Below the pieces are notes generated by a model. It made no database searches. It had not been told where the DNA came from and was given only the letters and a program-made list of their open reading frames with translations. A stretch of DNA of 64,000 nt. Origin: Dastarcus helophoroides. Lineage: Eukaryota; Arthropoda; Insecta; Coleoptera; Bothrideridae. The stretch spans positions 38,223,931 to 38,287,930 of the forward strand of contig CM053326.1 in NCBI GenBank assembly GCA_028583605.1. The letters are read 5' to 3'. Both the position numbers and the translations under genes were made by a program. Below are positions 1 to 11,770 of this stretch, in pieces (within the stretch, counting starts at the first letter, position 1; the number at the start of each line of letters is the position of its first letter).

Positions 1-362
1 AAATTGAATTCAGCTAATGGCGTTTCGTTGTCCACTGTGGTGGCCAAATTCGCTAGCAGACTTATCTTTATTTGACGTCAAGGAGTATCATACCATTGCC
101 TGAGATATCACAGGCAACTTTATTGTGGGAAGGTGCACTAATTAGATTTAGGTTAACAATGTTGCGATGGGTGTTTCATATTATCCCCCTGTGGTCTCAA
201 CAGATGTAGCTTCTATTGTAGTCAATTTTTTTTTGTGAAGGCACATATCAAAGTTTATTTATTTAACTTAATATATCTTCGATTTTTCGTCAGTTATAAA
301 TATATGCTTATCGCCATTTGGTTAATTTATATTATAAAAGTGAATTATAATAAGCAATAAAA
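1..362. other. unassigned AT-rich sequence
   Basis: I see no coding signature, terminal repeat or tandem repeat here. It ends where the repeat module starting near 363 begins. Confidence 0.5.
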
Positions 363-665
363 GATATACTTCTTCCAGAATTGTACTGCGTCAATCAACT
401 ACTAAAAGTGTTCAAAATTTCGCACATCATCATAGGAGGATCAATCAGAAGAATTTCTTCGCTGATATGGTTGATATCCTGAGCTATTTCTCACTTGACT
501 TCTGCCTGTTCTGCTATTTTCATTTAAAAAGAGTTCATCTCTGGTATAATTGACTAAGTTACCTTCGCCCACCTGTCTTGAATCTTGGTTTTCTTTCTAC
601 AGTACCTACAGATGAGTTTGGCTCTCTGATGTGATTAATACTGGATAACTGCGCTCTTCTATATA
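363..665. repeat. 90-bp repeat element, left part (end module plus three degenerate units)
   Basis: Positions 363-447 are a degraded reverse-complement copy of the terminal module at about 63120-63215; both share the block ACTACTAAAAGTGTTC and the flanking TATACTTCTT. From about 448 follow three weak units (starts near 448, 529 and 612) of the repeat seen cleanly at 62824-63020, recognised by the 'TTCGCCTCTGGTATGGT-GACAT-CTGAGTTACC' pattern. The array is then interrupted by a LINE 3' end and resumes at 1555. Unit boundaries are approximate because the copies are old. Confidence 0.6.
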
Positions 666-689
666 GACTACACCCCCAGGAAATGAATT

Positions 690-1512
690 TTACGTAAACC
701 TGGGGTCCTTTGGCCACCATATTTGCAGGCAGAAGTTACTGCAATTACAGCCTGTGCTAAAGCAATGATCAGGAAGTCTTATGAAAGTAAGAGAATCGTG
801 ATCTATAGCTAGCGACAGCCAAGCAACACTAAATGCACTGAGAGCTTATGAAATAAACTCCAGAACGGTCAAAGATTGTGTTGATAAGCTAAGCAACTTG
901 GCACAGCACAATACAGTTATACTTCGAATGGGTTGAGGTCCATCGGGGAATTGAAGGAAATGAAAGAGCAGACCTTCTAGCCAAAAGGAGCCGAGTTTCC
1001 TCTAGTAGGACCGGAACCTACTTGTCCACTTGCTTACAAAGCGGCAAAAGAGGTAATAAAGGAACTACTAAGGAAAGAACACAGCACTCACTGAAGTGGT
1101 GTCAATGGTCTGAGGCAATCGCGGATGTTCATTGACGGGCCATCAGAAAAGAGGGCCAGAGAACTATTAGAGTTAAGCAAAAATCAGCTCAGGTGGACAG
1201 TTGAACTATTTACGAGACACTGTGCCCTAATGAAACATCTTACAAGAATTGGCGTAAAAGAAAATTCTACTTGTAGAATGTGTGGAGAGGAAGAAGAAAC
1301 TCCTTTACACATATTATGTGAATGTCCAACTCTGGTAAGGGATAGACATTCCAGCTTTGGGAATGCTTTAAAGACAATAGTGGAAACACCCATAAAAGAG
1401 GTTCTGGAATTTTTCAAAAGAACAGGCCTATTATGAGATAATCGTGGTGGAGGGCACAATAAGCAAAAACTTCAGTGCTGCAGGTATAACCGACCCCAAA
1501 GGAATAATAATA
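690..1512 (+). pseudogene. non-LTR retrotransposon 3' end, I-type: RNase H and terminal Cys motif, broken
   Basis: This is the last part of a retrotransposon polyprotein. Around 728-830 one frame reads QAEVTAITACAK, the RNase H stretch with its catalytic Glu. A frameshift then leads into SDSQATLNAL (the second Asp motif), and after another break comes GIEGNERADLLAK (the last Asp). From 1125 an open stretch of 103 codons contains the C-terminal zinc-knuckle-like CRMCGEEEETPLHILCECP found at the end of RNase H-bearing non-LTR elements, and stops at 1434. The 3' end is a short TAA-type tail near 1505-1518, as in I elements. At least two frameshifts make it dead. Clade assignment to I rather than R1 or Loa is inference. 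A second copy lies on the minus strand at 59161-59545. It sits within the 90-bp repeat array. Confidence 0.8.
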
Positions 1513-1554
1513 ATAAACATCCACTTCTCCTGTTTTTTTGTGTCTCTTGCACTT

Positions 1555-1850
1555 CTCAAGATGTTCGTCTCTGGTATGGTTGACATCCTGATATTGTGCT
1601 TCTCCTCTATCTTGAATATTGGTTTTTAAGTTTTTATTCTACGGAATCTACAGATGACCTTCACGTCTAGTAAACTTGATATTGTTACCCTGCTCTTCTG
1701 TTTCCTGCAGTCATTACTCCTCTTTTTGTAACAGTCTCATTTCGGAAGGGTTTCGCCTCTAATATGGTTGTCATACTGAGTTACCTGCTCTTCTGTCTTA
1801 AATTTGGTTAGTGTTGTTTCGTAACACAGTTATTCCCAACAAATTATTGG
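1555..1850 (+). repeat. 90-bp repeat units, right half of the interrupted array
   Basis: Three diverged units begin near 1559, 1653 and 1743, spaced about 90 bp; the last (GGGTTTCGCCTCTAATATGG, then CATACTGAGTTACC) is close to the units at 62824-63020. Together with 448-665 this suggests one array split by the LINE 3' end at 690-1512. Confidence 0.6.
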
Positions 1851-3024
1851 ACTCTTGTTCAGTTCGAACATTGAAGCGAAACAGCGTTTCCATATCAGGA
1901 CCATAATACATAACAATAAAATATTCGAAGCCGAATCTACGTTTTTATTCATATTTATAATGTCTGGATGAATATTTAAATTTGACAATATTTGTCGGAG
2001 TAATGTCTAATTAAAAAAAAATTGCAGATTCGTAATATCCTATTGGTGCTTCTCCTTCTTCTCTTAAAATTAATGAGATAATGATTGAGGTGCCACGCAG
2101 CAGCTAAATTAATACCTTCTGCTAGCATTATTCTGCTAAGGTTTTCTTTAATGTCATATTTTTACTACTTTAAATGAAAGTAGTAATGATTAAAAAATCA
2201 AGCAACATCACAAACCACTTTTATTTTATTGCCACAAAACTACACAAATTTGTAATGCTTAACTTTTTCCCCGACAACACGGCGTACAAATCATTTGCTT
2301 GTTTCTTTTACACACCGCTGCCGTGGACAAATGGCACTTGTGCTGTTAATAGTTGTCGCACAAAACGTCGCAATGATAGTATTCTTCAGATAAATTTTCA
2401 AAGGTAGATAAATGTTGCCATTTGTTAAGCCGTTTCCATTTGGACTTTTTGGTGTAATGCAAATGGTTTGTTTCCTGCAAAAATAAATTCTTTTCATTGT
2501 TTTGTTTCTGCCGCGACACGTCCCACAGAAGATTTAATTTACTGCACTCGTTAAAGAAGTAGCGAAATTATTGCGCCGTTGGAAAATCCTGATAAACAGA
2601 TCGAAGGCATTGTTATTGGATTTATATCGAAAGAGTGTTGACCAACCAGAAGCTATAAATATGCTGTAATGAGGATAAAAATGATTTCTCTGGAAGTCCA
2701 TAAAATGGAACATTCGTATTTCAATTTGCCATACAATAGAATGTGGCAACCATTAATATATTGACACGCTATAACTGGAATAAATTTAATGAAACAACCA
2801 ACAATTTTTTTGCAAAATGCTTGAAATAAGTCAATTTTTGGTTAAAACTTGCCACATTTTAAGGTAGTTTTCTTACTTCTTTCCTTAAAGAAAGACGAAA
2901 ACTTACCTCCAACATTTTTTTTTTTCAAATTAAACGATATGCCTTGTAAGTTCTCGTCGAAAAGACCTTTTGAAGCCTATTAGAACGCACTATCTGAAAA
3001 ACATTACAAGAATAGAAGTTTTAA
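1851..3024. other. unassigned AT-rich sequence
   Basis: Short open frames near 2174-2749 occur on both strands without family motifs. I see no terminal repeats or RNA genes and take this as non-coding. Confidence 0.5.
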
Positions 3025-3836
3025 AAGTATAAGTATTAAGTATTAAGTATTAAGTATTAAGTATTAAGTATTAAGTATTAAGTATTAAGTATTAAGTATT
3101 AAGTATTAAGTATTAAGTATTAAGTATTAAGTATTAAGTATTAAGTATTAAGTATTAAGTATTAAGTATTAAGTATTAAGTATTAAGTATTAAGTATTAA
3201 GTATTAAGTATTAAGTATTAAGTATTAAGTATTAAGTATTAAGTATTAAGTATTAAGTATTAAGTATTAAGTATTAAGTATTAAGTATTAAGTATTAAGT
3301 ATTAAGTATTAAGTATTAAGTATTAAGTATTAAGTATTAAGTATTAAGTATTAAGTATTAAGTATTAAGTATTAAGTATTAAGTATTAAGTATTAAGTAT
3401 TAGTATTAAGTATTAAGTATTAAGTATTAAGTATTAAGTATTAAGTATTAAGTATTAAGTATTAAGTATTAGTTATTAAGTATTAATTATAAGATATTAC
3501 GTATTACGTATTACGTATTAAGTATTAAGTATTAAGTATTAAGTATTAAGTATTAAGTATTAAGTATTAAGTATTAAGTATTAAGTATTAAGTATTAAGT
3601 ATTAAGTATTAAGTATTAAGTATTAAGTATTAAGTATTAAGTATTAAGTATTAAGTATTAAGTATTAAGTATTAAGTATTAAGTATTAAGTATTAAGTAT
3701 TAAGTATTAAGTATTAAGTATTAAGTATTAAGTATTAAGTATTAAGTATTAAGTATTAAGTATTAAGTATTAAGTATTAAGTATCAAATATTAAGTATTA
3801 AGTATCAAATATTAAGTATTAAGTAGCAAGTATTAG
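3025..3836. repeat. heptanucleotide satellite (AAGTATT)n, about 115 copies
   Basis: The 7-bp unit AAGTATT repeats almost without error for about 810 bp. A one-base-shorter unit lies near 3401, and a disturbed patch near 3470-3510 contains three ATTACGT variants. The last 50 bp carry CAAAT and AGCAAG variants, so decay is concentrated at the right edge. The homogeneity suggests recent slippage or unequal exchange. It is not the insect TTAGG telomere repeat. Confidence 0.97.
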
Positions 3837-4339
3837 GATATAACGAAAATACTCCGCATGCATAGACAGCGAAGATTTTCGAAATCATCCTGTAATTTAC
3901 AAAGGCAGCCTTGACAAATTTAACACTGAAATCTTTCATGGGGTCAAAAAGTGGGACAATAAAGTGAAAACTACAACACTCAAACTTTAATAACAACTCC
4001 AAAACCCCGGAAAAGTGGCGAAAATGGAACACCTTGCACAGACACCCCTTGAAACTTGCACTGAGTCAATTTATCTTACATATGTATATACATACCCAAG
4101 ACGCTGCGCAATACGTCATACTTATAACTACAAATATACTGTTTCTAACATTAGAATGTCGGTGACGCAAACCTACAAGATTCTTCAGTGTGAAATATCG
4201 TTTAATGCGCCTAATAATCACTAATATCACTTTAAAAATACAAAGACCGTTCTGAAAAGCAATAAATTTTAGACACAAGTAGTCCTCTTTCAGAAAATTG
4301 GCCATTTACTTAATTTTATGTTCGATATCAATAAATAAC
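3837..4339. other. unassigned sequence between satellite and solo LTR
   Basis: Short open frames overlap on both strands at 3805-4305, with no recognisable domain. I see nothing supportable. Confidence 0.5.
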
Positions 4340-4343
4340 ATAT

Positions 4344-4680
4344 TGTTGCGGCCTATCGGTTCGAAGTGATTATTACGCGTGAATTTTACCACTTTATTTC
4401 TAAACGGAACTCGAATCACAACAATTGTAAGTCACTAACACTGTTTAATTAACTTCTAACTAACTACACTGATTAACTGACTGACTCCAGGGAAAGGCGA
4501 CCGCCTTATATAGTTTTTGCTTCCGGGTTCTAGAAAAATACATCAGATAAGTCTTATGGTTTGCCGAAGTTTCTGGAAGGCTTATCTGCCGTTTGCTTGA
4601 TTATCGCGGCCGCTTTCCCTTATCAGATCTTTCTAAAAAATTTTCTGAGATTCTAAATTTTACAATTACATTTCGTTACA
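4344..4680 (-). mobile_element. solo LTR of an LTR retrotransposon (Gypsy-like), 337 bp
   Basis: Read on the minus strand the element begins TGTAACGAAATG and ends GGCCGCAACA, the TG...CA form of an LTR. It is flanked by a perfect 4-bp duplication ATAT (4340-4343 and 4681-4684). On the minus strand a TATATAAGG box lies at about 4512-4503, followed by CAGTCAGTTAAT in the likely start region, and an AATAAA signal at 4398-4393 upstream of the 3' end. The order promoter, start, polyadenylation signal fits U3-R-U5. A diverged second copy spans 18549-20239. No gag or pol coding sequence adjoins it, so it is a solo LTR. The Gypsy label rests on the 4-bp duplication and TG/CA ends only. Confidence 0.8.
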
Positions 4681-4684
4681 ATAT

Positions 4685-5389
4685 TTATAGAAATCAAATA
4701 AAAAGAATTTTGCGTTTCCCAAGTCTACACTGTTATTGCTTCCCTCACAGGAAACGTTAGAAAACTTATAATATAAGACTGTGGAGCTATATAAATAAGT
4801 AAATTAATTTAAAGATTATGAATTTTAGAAGTAAATCAAACCCTTTGTTAGACAACTTGATTTATAAGAAGGGATGGTTTAATAATTTCCATAAACCGTA
4901 AGCTCCACCTTTATGTGTCCATATTTTGTGGTTTTCGACGTTTGTGACCTACAGGCAACATATTTCTTTGTTTTCGGCTAATTTTGTTACGATTATGGAA
5001 GGTTATTCCAGTAACCTATATTTCAACTTTCGTACCATCGCCATCGGCTTTGGGGTGAAATCATTAACAAAAATCTTGTCAGTTATTAAAATTTTGCCGC
5101 AAGCTTCATAAGGGTGATGCATGTACAGTTGGAAGTGGGTTTTGGTATCTAATATTTAATAATTCATGATCCTAAAAAATATGCTACCCTTATTTTCCGT
5201 AATTTGAAATCAACAAGTATTCAACATTGAAGAAATGGAAATGATGAGACAAAGTACGTATAACCGAAATTTAAATTAAATTAGCTACGGTGATGGTATC
5301 TGACTTTTATCAGGCAGCGTTTTAATATTTATTAATTTGTTGTTCCTTTCCTCAACACAGTAGTCTTAAAAATTTGTTGTTGTTGCAGG
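4685..5389. other. unassigned sequence
   Basis: No coding motif or repeat boundary is visible. An open frame of 61 codons at 4926-5111 matches nothing I recognise. Confidence 0.5.
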
Positions 5390-6004
5390 TTAAGGTACTA
5401 GTTCACCGGTCAATTACTTTTTTGTAGATTTTTTTTTCTGTCAGATGTTACTTATAGTGTTACCGATATACCTGCAAAATTAAAAGGTTCGTGACGGTAT
5501 CGAAGCCGAGATATTCAATGTCAAAACGATTTTTAACATGTGAGGCTGAGACGAAGAATATTTTCGAATAAATTTTAATTTATTACGGCCATACCTTTCT
5601 ATAGATTTTGATAACAAAGTAATATACTACGTGGGGTAATATTGTGAATAAAAGAGTAAAATATGAGGATTTCTAGAGGTACCGTTTTTGGGTAATCGCA
5701 AGCTGAAATTATCTCACGGAAATTCGATGCTTCGTTCTTCACGTTAAGGAAACATTTTGAACTAATAGCAACGCAGCAACTCCACTACTTTTTCTAGATG
5801 CCTTTGGCGCAAAAATCTGTCGCATAAACCACTGCTGTAACTCCGAAAAATTACTGTGAAGCAACTTGGAGATTTGTACTATTGTATCCACGCGTACAGT
5901 CTATGCTAAAAATCGAAAAGTGGTGGCAGTGTAGCGCTATATGCAGCCGACATCTAACATTCTAAAAACTTTTAGTTGCGATTACTGCCGGTGAACTACC
6001 TTAA
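5390..6004. mobile_element. MITE with TTAA target duplication (piggyBac- or Kolobok-type), 615 bp
   Basis: The ends are imperfect inverted repeats. The left end reads TTAAGGTACTAGTTCACCGG and the right end, reversed, reads TTAAGGTAGTTCACCGG, so the left carries a 3-bp insertion. TTAA occurs at both borders (5390-5393, 6001-6004), which is the target duplication of piggyBac and Kolobok elements. Inverted similarity continues inward, with an ATGTTA/GATGT block at about 5445-5460 and 5930-5965. There is no coding capacity, so it is non-autonomous. Confidence 0.6.
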
Positions 6005-6535
6005 ATAAAAAAACGTTCACCATCTCTAAATTAAAAATGTTATGCAGGTTATACAGTTTCGTAGCGCATTTAGAACTATTATTTACGCCGTATTTTATTT
6101 AACACCTGAATTGATAGCAATTATACGTGGCCCTGGAGTAAAGTATAAAACATCGAAAATGTAGATTACACAAAAGGCCCGCCACCCTCCTAAGATTTTC
6201 AATCCCTCGTTAGCGATGTCTTTAGGCGCAACCACCCTCACCGTTCTCTCGCCTTTCATTAAAATCACCATAGCTCACTGTGATCTATGGCACCTTTGGG
6301 CTAGATACTTTAACATAACAAGCTAAACACACCCTAACCGCAAGCTGTGGCGTGAGGTATAAGACGGAATTTATTTTAGTAGTGAGTTAATATTACCATG
6401 AAACTTGTACTAATTGCTTAGTTCTTGAAGAAAATCCCACGGCTTGTCAGAATACAGGATGTCTTCATTTCAAAAGAAGTACGAGAAATAGAAGAAACCC
6501 AAACACTGGTCTCTGTCGAGTCAGTTATTATAACT
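6005..6535. other. unassigned, locally less AT-rich sequence
   Basis: The stretch 6175-6310 is richer in C than its surroundings but shows no open frame with a known motif. Confidence 0.4.
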
Positions 6536-6536
6536 G

Positions 6537-7015
6537 GAGGTGGGATTGTATGCAGCAAAAACATAAAAAATATGCAAGCAATAGGCCCTAAAATACTTGC
6601 AAAATATGCACTATAAAATATTTTATATGCATTTATTTCTATAAAAAATTTCAAACAATAGCGGTGTTAAGGATTAATAGACAGGGAAAATATGAATACA
6701 TTAACGTATAGTCAGTTCAACAAGAAAAGTTCCTCGATTTTCCAAAAACTGTTAATGATTTGGCTTTTATAGGCTTGTTGGTAAAAAAGTGCATTCGGTT
6801 GCCCGTCGCGGATACTAAATTGTTTTACTATCGCTGGAAGTGTCAACCAAAAGGTCCATGCATGTCTTACAGTGCGGCTGCTAAATATTTAAAAAAGTTA
6901 TTCGTGAAGAGGTGGGTTGAATCCTATAAAGCCAACGAAGATCTTCCGGATAGTGGCAAATCAATCAAATCAATAAAATAGCAGGAATAAAGTCATCTTA
7001 CAGCTGCTTAAGGCG
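6537..7015 (+). pseudogene. Tc1-like transposon, 5' part: terminal repeat and N-terminal DNA-binding region
   Basis: A terminus GAGGTGGGATTGTATGCA (6537-6554) mirrors the right-hand terminus near 12948-12966. About 200 bp inside, an open frame (6760-6978) reads SAAAKYLKK, FVKRWVESYK and DLPDSGKS. That pattern, a helix-turn-helix ending in 'RWV..Y+...DLP.SG+', closes the first DNA-binding half of Tc1-family transposases. A stop follows and homology ends near 7015. The missing catalytic part appears in the same orientation at 12050-12660, so this may be half of one element opened by later insertions. The family is moderately sure; the link between halves is inference. Confidence 0.5.
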
Positions 7016-7949
7016 GCGGTCTGGTACTCTTAAAACGTCGAAATTCTTCGCTTGCCATTTTACAAACTACGTCAATACTATCGCTTAGAATTAAATGAAA
7101 TTTAGTAATAATGTTTAGAAATGTTGGGGAATTCGGGCTTTGAAAGCAGATTTTTGATTTTTGTCTTAGTATTCCCACAAATGGGCGTACAATTTGTCTC
7201 CTTTTTTGCCTGTTTTCAGAAGCGAATATCTCGGAAACTAAACGGAATTTGAAAAAAGTACTTCCAAAGCGCGAATTCGACATCCTTGCTTCATAAGTTC
7301 TCTAAATTTGAAAACAAAATATTAAAAAATAAAGGCACCATTTGTAAAATGGGAGAGCGGTGTTTGGCATAAAAATTGCGCTTAGATTTCGGTTGCCCTC
7401 ACTCAGATGAGGCAGGGTACGGAGACGGACGTGATGCGGAGCAGAGAAATTTTTGCCCCTTCCCCAATACGTTATCAACGAACGAAGTATCTTCGGCTTA
7501 CACAGCTCATATTTCTTTATCTAAGCACGGCAGATATATCATAATAATAATAAACAACATTAAAACATTTGTTCTACCAGAGTTTGAGAGTAAAATGAAT
7601 TGTTTAGTATTTGTAGCTTACAATTATTTACTGAATATTTAGTGGTTTTTGTTTTGATATATTTAGAAGAATTTTTTTCTCTCCTAATTAACATTTTTAT
7701 ATTACTCTTTGGAAAAATATAAATTGTTTAGGTAAATAAATGCTATGAAAGATTTAAGCAAAAAAAAAGAAAATTTGATTTTATATCATTTAAATTGGAA
7801 ATGTTATATTCTGCTAGCATCACTTGTAATCGAAAATCGACCAATTATTTCTGCAAAAAACGAAATTGTTTTTCACATAATTAATTAATAGGTATTTAGA
7901 TGCAGATATTTAGTCCTTATCTTGACGATAGGAGAAAATGCGTGGGAAA
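7016..7949. other. unassigned sequence
   Basis: Open frames on the minus (7008-7283) and plus (7376-7642) strands carry no motif I recognise. The interval ends at the T-rich repeat tract. Confidence 0.4.
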
Positions 7950-10900
7950 ATAAAAATTTCAGCTCTGAAAATTTTGAATTCCTCGAAAAATTTGGCTTTC
8001 TTCAAAATTTCGATAGTTTTTTAAAAATCTAGGTTTTTTTTTAAATCTCAACTTTTTTCACAATTTCGACATCTAGAAACTTTGGACTGTTTTTGAAAAT
8101 TATGAATTTTTCTGAGGAATATGATTTTTATGACAATTTCGACTTTTCCTTATTTAGTTTTGAAAATTTCGACCACTCACTAAATATTTCGACTTTTCTT
8201 GAGAATTGCTATTTTTTGATGCATATTTTCAACTTTTTTTCAAAATCCCTAGTTTTTATTGAAGAATTTCTATTTTTTTAATGATTTCGACTTGGACATT
8301 TTAAAATTTCCGCTTATTTCAAATTCTCATTAAAAAAAAAATAAAATTTTGACTTAATTAGAAAATTGTAACCATTTCGAAATTTTCCCTTTTTCTAAAA
8401 TAGTGCTATTTTTGGAATTTCCTAAATTTGTCAAAATTTCAACTTTTTAATCAAATTTTTATTTTGCTGTAGATCTCGACTTCCTTTAAAAAATGTTGCT
8501 TTTTTATGACAATTTCGACATTTTAAAAAGGTGTACAAATGAATAATTCCGACAAGGTCAACATTTTTGAAAATTCGAATTATTAGAAAAAAAGTCTAAC
8601 TTATTAGAAAACCGAAACAAAAATGGTAACATTCCAAAACTCACGAATTAAAAAAAGGGCAAAAATTTTGTACAAATTTAGAAAAAAGTTGTCCCAAAGT
8701 CAAGTTTTTCAAAAAAAGTTGGAATTTTGAGAGTAAAACCGAAGTGCCAACAAAGAAGGATTTTCAAAGAAAATTCGCAATTTCGAGAAAAAACTGTGCT
8801 TCCGTATCTTTGTACAAAAGTTTATGTTAATTTTAAAGGAATTAACAGGAAACAAAAGGGTAAAAGGAAGCATTTTTAAGTCACCTATTTCTAACTATGT
8901 ACTTTACTTGCTTAGAGAACTGAAAGAAGGAATACGTTTTAAAGAATTTCTTTATAAGTTTGCAATTCGGTAGCCCAATTTTCTCTCGAAATTTTGAATT
9001 TAAAGTTTAAACTATTCGAAGTTTCCCAGAGATTTTGAAATTTTATGGAAAACCTCCACAAGAATATCGAATATTTCAATTTAAAATCAAAGTTTTGTGA
9101 CTAATGGGAACTCGAGCATTTCCTTACATAAATCTCATTTTTTTTAAAATTTGTTATTTTTCAAAAATTTCAGTTCAAATATAAAATCATTCTTTGTATT
9201 ATAATTCAAAGAGAACAGTTAGAATTTTTTTTTTAAATTTTCACCATTTTTTCAAAATTTCCAATTTAGATCTGAAATTGTTTTTTTTATTTTGAATTAC
9301 AATTCTAGAAAGAAAAATTAAATTTTTAGCTTTTACTTTCCAGTCAAAACGAAAATAACAAAAAAAACTTATTTTTTAAATTTTAAAGTAAACTAACATT
9401 TCAGATAAAAGTCTTTTTTAATTTCAAAATTCCGTGAAAAATTTTTAAATTTCTGGCATAATTTTGTTCAAGGTTTTTTCCAGAATTTTGACTTCTCAAA
9501 TTCCGGAACCTAAATTCGAGTTTAAGAAAATATGAATTCTAAATTCGAACTTAGGAAAATAAATAAATAAAAATGAATAAAAATTGACATTTGTAAAATG
9601 GAAATTTCAGAAATCTTGTAATTTCGACTTTTTTTCTAGAAATTCTATTTTAAAGTCTATGATTTAAGAAAATAATTTGAAATTTCCAATTTAAACTTTC
9701 TGATTTTTTTTCAGAATTTATTTAAATATATCCTTTTTTAAGTTTAACATTTTCACTCATTTCTCGAAATTTTGTTTTTAAAAGTCTAAATTTTAATAGA
9801 CTCTTTAAATAACATAAAATTTTGACATTTTAGTCGAAGTTTACAATTTTTCTCAATTTTAGTGGAATAGACTGGACCTTGGTTATCTTCAAAAATTGAA
9901 ATACATAAATTGTCCCCTGAAACCGAGAAAGATTAAAAACACAAACAAAAGGTTACTCTAACGCGTTTCGGCAGCCAAGCTATCATCTTCAGAGAGATAC
10001 TGACTGAAACCAAGAAAGTTTAAAAAAACACAACAAAGGTTGCTCTAACGCGTTTCCGCAGCCAATCTATCCTTTTCAGAGAGATACTGAAGATGATAGA
10101 TTGGCTGTGGAAACGCGCTAGAGCAACTTTGTTGTGTTTTTTAATCTTTCTTGGTTTCAGGGGACAATTTGTATTTCAATTTTTCTCAAACTCTCGACTT
10201 CATAATCTCAACATTTTGAACTTGTTTCTTGGAATTTCGATTTTAGTCTGAAAATGTTGACTTTATTCTCCACATTTTGTTTCTGAAGTCGAAATTAAAG
10301 AATAGTTTCTATTTTTTTGAAAAATTTAAAAAGGTTCTAAACAAAATTCCGAATTTTTTTGAGAAATTTTGACTATCTTTTTGAAATTTTAATTTGTAAT
10401 TTTAAACTCGAAATTTTCACTTCTTTCACAAAATTTTGGTCTTAAAGTTGAATAGTCGATTAGGTCTTAACATATTAAAGTTGTTTACTGAAATTTCGAC
10501 TTAACAATTTTAAAAAATGTTAAGGTTTCACGTTATTCTTAAATTCCGTATTTAATTAAAAAATAAATACTTTTTTGTAACTCTGGAATAACACAATTAG
10601 AATTATGAGTTCTGAAAAAAGTCTACAATTCTTCACGGGCAAAATTTCGAATTTAAACTTGCGATTTTGTTAAAATAATTCAAAATTTGTATAAAATGGA
10701 AATTAGTAGATACAAAATCGAGAATGTTCAAAGAATCTTCTCGGAATTTAAAAAAAAAGGTCCATATAGAAAAAACAAATTGGGCAATTAAGACTTACTT
10801 TCACAAATAGAGGAAAAAAGCCCTTTCAGGAAAATTAAGAATAGAAAAATAAAAGTTAAATGCCTAAATACAAAATTTAAAATAAAAACGAAATTTTGAG

Positions 10901-11060
10901 ATAAAATCCGCACGGCCCTGAAGTCGAATTGGTAAAAAGTCAAATTTCGATAAATAAATCAAAAATTTCTGAAGAAAATAGTTTTCGGGAAACTTGCGGT
11001 TTTTTTTTGTTAAAATTTCAACAATCCAAATATCAAAAAAAAGTTTAAATTTTCAAAAAT
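7950..11060. repeat. degenerate T-rich minisatellite-like tract
   Basis: About 3 kb is built from very diverged copies of a unit of roughly 20 bp around AAATTTCGACTTTTT. T-rich on the plus strand at 7950-8560, 8980-9860 and 10186-10560, it is A-rich (inverted) at 8570-8800 and 10570-11060. The foldback repeat at 9862-10185 lies inside. The same material fills 28330-30650, 43200-48250 and 63216-64000. Open frames here come from composition and are not genes. Confidence 0.75.
9862..10185. repeat. foldback repeat, copy A (GTGGAATAGACTGG... end)
   Basis: A left arm (rule 'CCTTGGTTATCTTCAAAAATTGAAATAC...CCCCTGAAACC-AGAAAG', then AACGCGTTTC) is repeated in part at 10010-10080, then inverted at 10090-10175, giving a palindromic unit. 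The inverted arm again shows GAAACGCG and ends in CTTGGTTTCAGGGG. The right outer end is missing compared with copies at 13310-13446 and 46811-47060. Each arm core contains the string CTGAAGA...GAAACGCG, discussed in the findings. Confidence 0.65.
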
Positions 11061-11299
11061 CATTCGTTAATTCTGTTTTAATTGTTTATCAAAGCGCGAC
11101 AAAAAAATACTAATTTAAGAAACAGGTCAAAATCTTCACTTGGAAGTTTGCAAACAAATATGAATACTGAACCAACTGCTATCAGCAACATGCACATTTC
11201 CTTAAGGTATCCAAATGGATCGAGTTACACAGTATCATATATCGGTAAAGTGACGATATGAAAGATTGCGAATTCGAACGACGTAAACCGAACTTCTTA

Positions 11300-11765
11300 C
11301 TCAATTCTCCTTCGAAACCCCTTCCGTCTCTGTTCTCCTAACACCCCTCAACAGGACATTTAAATCCGAGAGCCAAATCGTACTTGGCGATTTACCAGAC
11401 CCCCGCCTTAAGCGCCATCCTACTCTCCAGTTAGGTGAAACCAAAGCCAAGCTAGCTAAGAGAGGAGTTGACGTCAGCATAAATAAAATTTGGCTGAGAC
11501 TAATCAGATGAAGAAACTCCAGGTGTTCCAAAACGTCTTTCTAAGACAAGCCATGGACGCTTCATGGTTTGTGAGAAACAATCAAGTCCATTAGGAAAGC
11601 TGAACTACCTTTGGTAAGAGATTTTCTTAGGGAAATTAATTCCAGGGCGATGGTGAGAGCGGAAACGCATCCCAACGAACTAGTTTGACAGGCAGTGGAT
11701 TACGATCCAGACATCCAAACCAGGATTAGGAGACCAAGGATGGTCCTCTAGGCTACGACTTCCAT
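11300..11765 (+). pseudogene. Jockey-like non-LTR retrotransposon, reverse transcriptase C-terminal end
   Basis: Read in shifting frames, the plus strand gives TKAKLAKRGVDVS, then KLQVFQNVFLRQAMDASWFV, then PLVRDFLREINSRA and ETHPNELV. The 'LQ.FQN.FLR...+A.WFVRN' and 'HPN.L' pattern is typical of the thumb-to-C-terminal region of Jockey-family polyproteins. Several stops and shifts interrupt it. A T-rich run follows directly, but that belongs to the minus-strand fragment next to it. The insertion is 5'-truncated and long dead. Confidence 0.65.
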
Positions 11766-11770
11766 TTGGG

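Noticed and set aside
3025..3836. Heptamer array considered as telomeric repeat
   Set aside because: The unit AAGTATT is not TTAGG or a known variant, and it lies inside ordinary sequence.
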